DNA of 64,000 nt. It comes from Malus domestica (taxonomy: Eukaryota; Streptophyta; Magnoliopsida; Rosales; Rosaceae). Below are positions 59,334 through 64,000 of this stretch, piece by piece (position 1 is the first letter of the stretch; every line of letters starts with the position of its first letter). The position numbers and the translations under genes are program-made. Location: the NCBI RefSeq assembly GCF_042453785.1, contig NC_091675.1:7576501-7640500 (forward strand). Direction: 5' to 3'. The notes beneath the pieces are model-generated. The model was given only the letters and a program-made list of their open reading frames with translations, was not told where the DNA came from and did no database searches.

Positions 59334-60429
59334 ACATAAATGGGTGAAATTCCATATGAGCCATGGCTATTATGGCATCCATGCGGATCTGCCCCTGGTC
59401 TCAACAGTGATGTTTGCAAAAAAAAAAAAAAATCACTGCTTAATCCTAAAGTAAAAAGGGGTTTTGAGTTTTTTCCCCATGCATTGGGGGAACAAACATT
59501 GATCGATGGTTGCAATAATTTGTGGAGATAATATGCTTAAAGTTAATTTGCAAACATAATGCCAACATGTTGAAGGTTTTCCATCAAGTCAGCTTATTGC
59601 ATGCCGTCTCCATGCTGAAAATAGTCAAGCATAAACATGTCCCAATTTTTGTTCTGGTTTTTTCGACCCAACTTTTTATTTTTATTTTTAAGATAAGTTA
59701 GGAAGACTAAAATTTTAAATTATATTTTGTAGACCACGTGATGCGGCAGATGATAGTTGGTCACTTTTTAAAGTCATAATTTATCCATATTATAAGTTTA
59801 TAGCATGAATGGAGTCATACACAAAATAATATTCCGGTACCACAAAATAATTTTTTATTTTTTAGGTCATTCAATATGTTATAAATTGCTATCACAAAAT
59901 AAATTGGTCTTTCATTTAGAAATTGACTCATATGTACTACCAATGGACAATTAAAATATCACAAAATTCAAATCGAAAAACCGCATCATCATCCATTTGT
60001 GGTTCTAGTGTTCCACTATGAAAGGCGCAGTTTCCGAGCGTTAATTAGGTGACAGAGTCATCACAAAACTCTTATACAATTTACTTTTCTTTTAATTAAA
60101 CCAAGCTATATAGAGATCATTTAATTGCGATCATGTTAAGAAGCTTTTGAACATTTATTTCTTTGCTTACCAAAATTAATTGGAAAGTTATTTTCACACT
60201 CTTATTTTGTGTATTTACATTGCTTTTATGTCTTCATGCTCATTTGATCCGTTCAACTGCTGAAAATTAGAAATACAAGAGCGAGTAGAGAAATCGAAAA
60301 AAGTGTGAAAATTGACATCCAAACTTTTTTCTATGATGCTACTCTTCTGTAAGTGATGCATTCTCTTGGTGGGGAGAACTTTCTTCTTGATCTCATTCAT
60401 CTCGGGTTGAAACCCTCTTCCTAGTGAAG

Positions 60430-61015
60430 CTTAGAATGTATCAGCTATTGGGTTTTTTCCAGCCCATGATAAGTTGTCCTACGTCTATAAGGAATTATAG
60501 TCTTAGAGGATTAAATTGTTTTCCCAATTGGAGTTGTTTTCCCAATTGAAGTTGTTTTCCCAATTGGAGTTAGTTTCTCAATTGGAGTTAGTTTCTCAAT
60601 TGGAGAAAAATTCATAACTAGATTCCAATAAGGATTAGTAATCCTCATTGAAGACAACCTTTATTGTGTCTATATATCGTACTAGTATGAGGAGGAGCAA
60701 AACAATAAATTGTATACCACTCAAGGGATTAGAGTGAGATAATATTGTAAAGTGTGTGCGATAGAAAAGAAAAGAGAGTGTATTTCTTGTTCTTGTTCTT
60801 TTAGGTTTTTCGTCAAGTCATAGTTCTAGAGATTTGGCAAGATTATTGGTTGTACTCATTATTGATATAGTGAAAGATTGTTGTTGATGTCCCGTGGACG
60901 TAGGCACATATTGCCAAACCACGTAAATTCTTGGTGTTATTTATCTTGGTTATTTGTTTTCGATTTCCAGAGTTTGTTCTATTTTTTCCATTCTTAAACG
61001 TGATATTCTTAACAT
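60430..61015 (+). mobile_element. Ty1/copia-like LTR, solo or partial
   Basis: The segment has a TATA-like CTATATATCG at 60670, then CAATAAATTGTATACCACTCAAGGG. The typical copia LTR 3-prime block GTCCCGTGGACGTAGGCA... CCAAACCACGTAAATTCTTGG follows. No primer-binding site, gag or pol follows, so it is a solo or broken LTR. Its ends are not resolved. Confidence 0.6.
60518..60605 (+). repeat. 18-bp tandem repeat, five copies, within the LTR
   Basis: TTGTTTTCCCAATTGGAG-type units follow one another; the last two read TAGTTTCTCAATTGGAGT. Spacing is exactly 18 bases with no unique spacers. Confidence 0.85.
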
Positions 61016-62173
61016 CAACTTGTCTAAAAACAAGTGATTTTAACTCTATTTCCACCTTCCACACTTTTTTTTTGGCTTCTAATTACCAACTATATTGAAT
61101 AGAAGAGCAAATAAAATGAAAACACATGCAGAAATCACACCTCAAAAACAGTAGTGCTCAAACAAAAAAAAGGAATAAAATTTGTTTTCTAAAACAATTA
61201 AACATATAATTTAATCACTAACGTATGCAAGAAGCATGGGAATTGGAAAGTGGCCAACAATTTTCAGAAATATTTCTTTTCTTTTCCTCTTCATCTTCAT
61301 TGAAGAGAGTTTCTTTATGCATTATTCTTCCTAAAAAGATGGTGGCAGGTTTTAAAATCGAAGAATAAAGGTCAAATTTAACATATATATTATTTGGAGA
61401 ATAATATTAGTTAATGAGACAGATGACGCTTTTTGTAGTGACGAAATATGCAACTTTGTATTGATTCAATCCTCACCGATTCTTCTTATTTCTAACGATT
61501 AAATATCTAACCAACTAATGTTATTGGTGTACTAACAAAATTTTTGTTAACGAGCGTACATTTTAGACATCAACTAATATTAAGCGAAAGATGCTTCAAA
61601 AGTTAAACTAGAGAAATATCATTATCTATCAACATAAAATACCTCGTGCCATCAATATTAGTCAGATCAAGGAGTTCATTTTGAGTTGTCAAAATGGTTT
61701 TCGATTTTGATGAATTTTTGCAGGGTGATTTATGCATAAAAAATGAATGTTCAACGGTCGAATTATTAAAAGTCATTATAGATTGAGCACTACTTGTTGT
61801 CTCTCAAATAAATTTATTTAAACAATCCCTCAACGAAATACGACTAATATATAGTATACGTGTTATCATAATATAGTTGTACATATGTATAATATTAATA
61901 GGTGTTACAAGTACACTTTTTTTTAAATACATAAAAGTGTTACAACTTCACTTGTATTATGAAAATACATATATTAATGATTAATTATAAAAAAAAAGTA
62001 TGTTATGCACGTAACTATATTGGACAGAAATATAAAATAATGGACAGTTAAAGAGAAATTTGCTAAAAAAAAATAGTTCGAGTCATTAATTTACAATAAA
62101 AATTGGGAAGTTAAATACCAAATTCAGGAAATATTTGGGCAATTTACTCTTATTTTCTTTGTTATAAAAGAAA

Positions 62174-62471
62174 GATTAATGATATTCATACCATATTTTT
62201 GTACTATATTTTCATACCACCTTAGGTGGCATTTGATGTGGATAGCCACTTCATTTGAATTAATTAGATTTTTAAATTTAATTCATTATTTAATAAACTA
62301 ATAATTAAGAAAAACTAGTTAATTAAATGATGATTATGGTATACGATGAGTCTTTCTCCTTCATTTCCTTGGATTTTGCAAATTTTTCAAATGATGTGGT
62401 TGTCCACATCAGATGCCACCTAAAGTGGTATAGAAATATGATATAAAAACATGGTATGAATAATATTACTC
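62174..62471. mobile_element. MITE, 298 bp, with 9-bp target duplication
   Basis: The ends GATTAATGATATTCATACCAT and, from the right, GAGTAATATTATTCATACCAT begin arms of about 90 bases that include CCACCTTAGGTGGCAT facing ATGCCACCTAAAGTGG. TAAAAGAAA flanks both sides (62165-62173, 62472-62480). A 9-bp duplication suggests a Mutator-type mobiliser. Confidence 0.8.
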
Positions 62472-62652
62472 TAAAAGAAATTAGGACATGCACACCTTAA
62501 TGTTTGACTCGGACTGGACGCGCCCAACCTGCCCGCGTGGGTGACATATGTTGCGCCTAACAGAAGTCTACCTCGATCGTAATCCATCAATTAATCCTCT
62601 AATCCGGCCTTTTTAGTGGGATTACGAGTCAAACTGTGGTTGCTCAAGGCTG

Positions 62653-62821
62653 TGAGAGATTTTTCAATGTTCCCGTCACACGAAGTGGTACATCATGTGT
62701 CCTTATATAAATGGTGGGTTATGTGTGTTAAAAGGTTAATAACTTAAAAATTAAAATTTTCAACCACTTACATAAAAACACGTGATGTATCATCCGTGTT
62801 TTCGTCACAACTAAAAATTTT
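62653..62821. mobile_element. MITE, 169 bp, copy 1 of an adjacent pair
   Basis: The direct repeat CTCAAGGCTG (62643-62652, 62822-62831) flanks arms starting GAGATTTTTCAATG and, from the right, AAAATTTTTAGTTG. Both contain GTCACA..CACG and ACATCA(T/C)GTGT. Confidence 0.75.
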
Positions 62822-62854
62822 CTCAAGGCTGGAAGCTTCCATGCCCTCCCGGTC

Positions 62855-63028
62855 GAGATATTTTTTAATGTGACCCAGACAAGGGATGGTACACCACGTG
62901 TCACTATACAAATGGTGGGATATATGTGTTAAAAAGTTAATAACTTAGAATATAAAATTTTCCACCACTTATATAAAAACACGTGATGCACCACTCATGT
63001 CATGTTCCGATCACAATGAAAAATTTAT
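62855..63028. mobile_element. MITE, 174 bp, copy 2 of an adjacent pair
   Basis: Same family and orientation as 62653-62821 (both carry AAATGGTGGG.TAT.TGTGTTAAAA and AAAAACACGTGATG). It has its own flanking repeat CCTCCC(G/A)GTC at 62845-62854 and 63029-63038. Confidence 0.75.
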
Positions 63029-63117
63029 CCTCCCAGTCCTCCAAAGGCAATCACAAAAGATTTTTCATATTAGTTTATTAATTTATATGTGTATTTTTTT
63101 AACAATTTAATTATGGG

Positions 63118-63258
63118 TAGTACTATCCAGACACTCATTTTTATCTTTCACACATCCCCTCTCAAATTTTTTCCGTCAGATCGAATTGATTGAAGAAGAT
63201 TAATGAACACAAATTAACAATGATGTGTGGAAGGTAAAAATGGTGTGCGAATACCCTT
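63118..63258. mobile_element. MITE of the GTGTGGATAT family, 141 bp
   Basis: GTACTATCCAGACACTCATTTTTA at the left faces TAAAAATGGTGTGCGAATACC at the right, with CCGTCAGATCGAATTGATTGAAGAAG in the centre, the same centre as 59194-59333. Confidence 0.7.
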
Positions 63259-63518
63259 GCATTATGTGTGTTACAAAATAGGCGTTTCAGAGTTATTCTG
63301 CTATTTTCTAGATAAAAATAATACTCTAGCCAATTTGACCATACAAAACTTGAGCATTATTTGAAGGTTAATTCACAAAATTATGTATCCTAAAGGGCCG
63401 GATTATCGTCACTTAGTACTATAATCTAGTTGTAGTTTTTTCCATTTTATTATGGTGGTTTAATACCAATTATGAAACATATGTTTGGTTTTTCTTTGCA
63501 TAGATATGCTTCTACTAT

Positions 63519-63648
63519 AAAAAAGGCGACCCCAACCTAACAAAGCTTCCCGCTTTGCAAGGGTCAGGGCCAAATTCCTCTTCGGTTTGCGAGTGTCAAG
63601 GAAACCTGTTGTGAACAAGACGACCCCAAACCAACAAGACTCCCTTTG
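63519..63648 (-). mobile_element. Au-type SINE, truncated and rearranged, antisense
   Basis: A perfect 16-bp duplication GATATGCTTCTACTAT flanks it (63503-63518, 63649-63664). It starts AAAAAAGGCGACCCC, the reverse complement of an Au SINE 3-prime end, followed by CCCGCTTTGCAAGGGTC. The second half repeats GACGACCCCAAACCAACAAG, so the insert is incomplete or rearranged. Confidence 0.75.
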
Positions 63649-64000
63649 ATATGCTTCTACTATTATTGTGAACAAGAAAGCCAAATTATTCTCTTGCTCC
63701 TAAACGAAGCTTGACTGCAAATGGATTAGTTTCAATGGTTTTTTAAGATGCAATTATTACCTTTGTTTCTTCTAACCCACTCATGTTTGTGTTTAATTAA
63801 TCTTTTTGAAGGTCAAGTTAGTAGTAACTAATATAGCCTCCATACTAGAAAATGACCATAACTGATGGAGAGATTGGAGTTGGGAAAAAGAAAATGTAAT
63901 GGTTTTTTAATTGAAATTGCAGTATTAATTAATTGTACGAGGCAGGACCATAATATAATATATATTGCCGTAACTGGAATTTTTCTCGAGGAATTGGTGC

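Larger units (their letters stand above)
58807..64000. other. Intergenic DNA right of the H+-ATPase gene
   Basis: No protein gene is supported to the window end. The interval contains MITEs at 59194, 62174, 62653, 62855 and 63118, a copia-like LTR fragment around 60430-61015 and an Au SINE at 63519. The remainder is AT-rich. Confidence 0.6.

Noticed and set aside
60518-60605. Regular 18-bp repeats considered as a CRISPR-like array
   Set aside because: There are no unique spacers, the genome is a plant's and the units are head-to-tail within an LTR.
1-64000. A new multi-gene system such as a defence island or biosynthetic cluster
   Set aside because: The genes are unrelated housekeeping and signalling families in ordinary plant arrangement, with no shared regulation or pathway visible.

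Overview
This is a nuclear plant genomic window: genes are split by GT-AG introns, intergenic DNA is AT-rich and full of small transposons. Every recognisable protein is a plant housekeeping or signalling protein. The miniature element families, the Au SINEs and the RTE-type LINEs look like those of Rosaceae, most likely the apple/pear group. That placement rests on family resemblance from memory, not on a search.

Layout, left to right. 1-348 (-): first 116 codons of an AFR-type F-box/kelch gene cut by the window edge. 0.6-4.7 kb: repeats, three MITEs and an 83-bp tandem duplication. 4.77-12.9 kb: the last two exons of an unrecognised membrane protein (-), then an 8-kb block of mobile DNA holding two RTE LINE copies, a repeat-rich element with an intact coiled-coil ORF, and a complete non-autonomous hAT with its target duplication; one possible further exon lies on the far side. 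14.39-15.76 kb (+): mitochondrial-type ribosomal protein bL28. 17.04-17.45 kb (+): small DUF761 protein. 18.16-19.48 kb (-): acidic protein with a C-terminal calmodulin-binding motif. 19.5-27.7 kb: gene-poor, with a LINE tail, a dead tRNA-His and a MITE. 27.8-32.2 kb (+): MBR-like RING-H2 E3 ligase. 34.96-36.2 kb (-): intronless ADA1/HFI1-like SAGA subunit. 38.45-43.58 kb (+): 13-exon CENP-O-like kinetochore protein. 44.10-44.87 kb (-): small VOC/glyoxalase-like protein. 48.31-50.18 kb (+): class III peroxidase. 51.68-58.47 kb (-): complete 16-exon P-type plasma-membrane H+-ATPase. 58.8-64 kb: intergenic DNA with at least five MITEs, a copia-like LTR and an Au SINE.

The genes do not form one pathway; they are independent plant transcription units, several tail-to-tail (DUF761/calmodulin-binding, CENP-O/VOC, peroxidase/H+-ATPase). 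Their collinearity looks ancient: H+-ATPase, ADA1 and AFR are neighbours on Arabidopsis chromosome 2, and ADA1, a RING gene and bL28 on chromosome 4, and both sets lie here together. I found no CRISPR, defence island, biosynthetic cluster or other new molecular system. The points most worth checking are a TE-filled giant intron, an upstream ORF in the H+-ATPase leader, twin hairpins in one of its introns, and an inverted MITE pair just upstream of the peroxidase promoter. Splice sites were placed by eye from GT/AG signals, phase and protein continuity.
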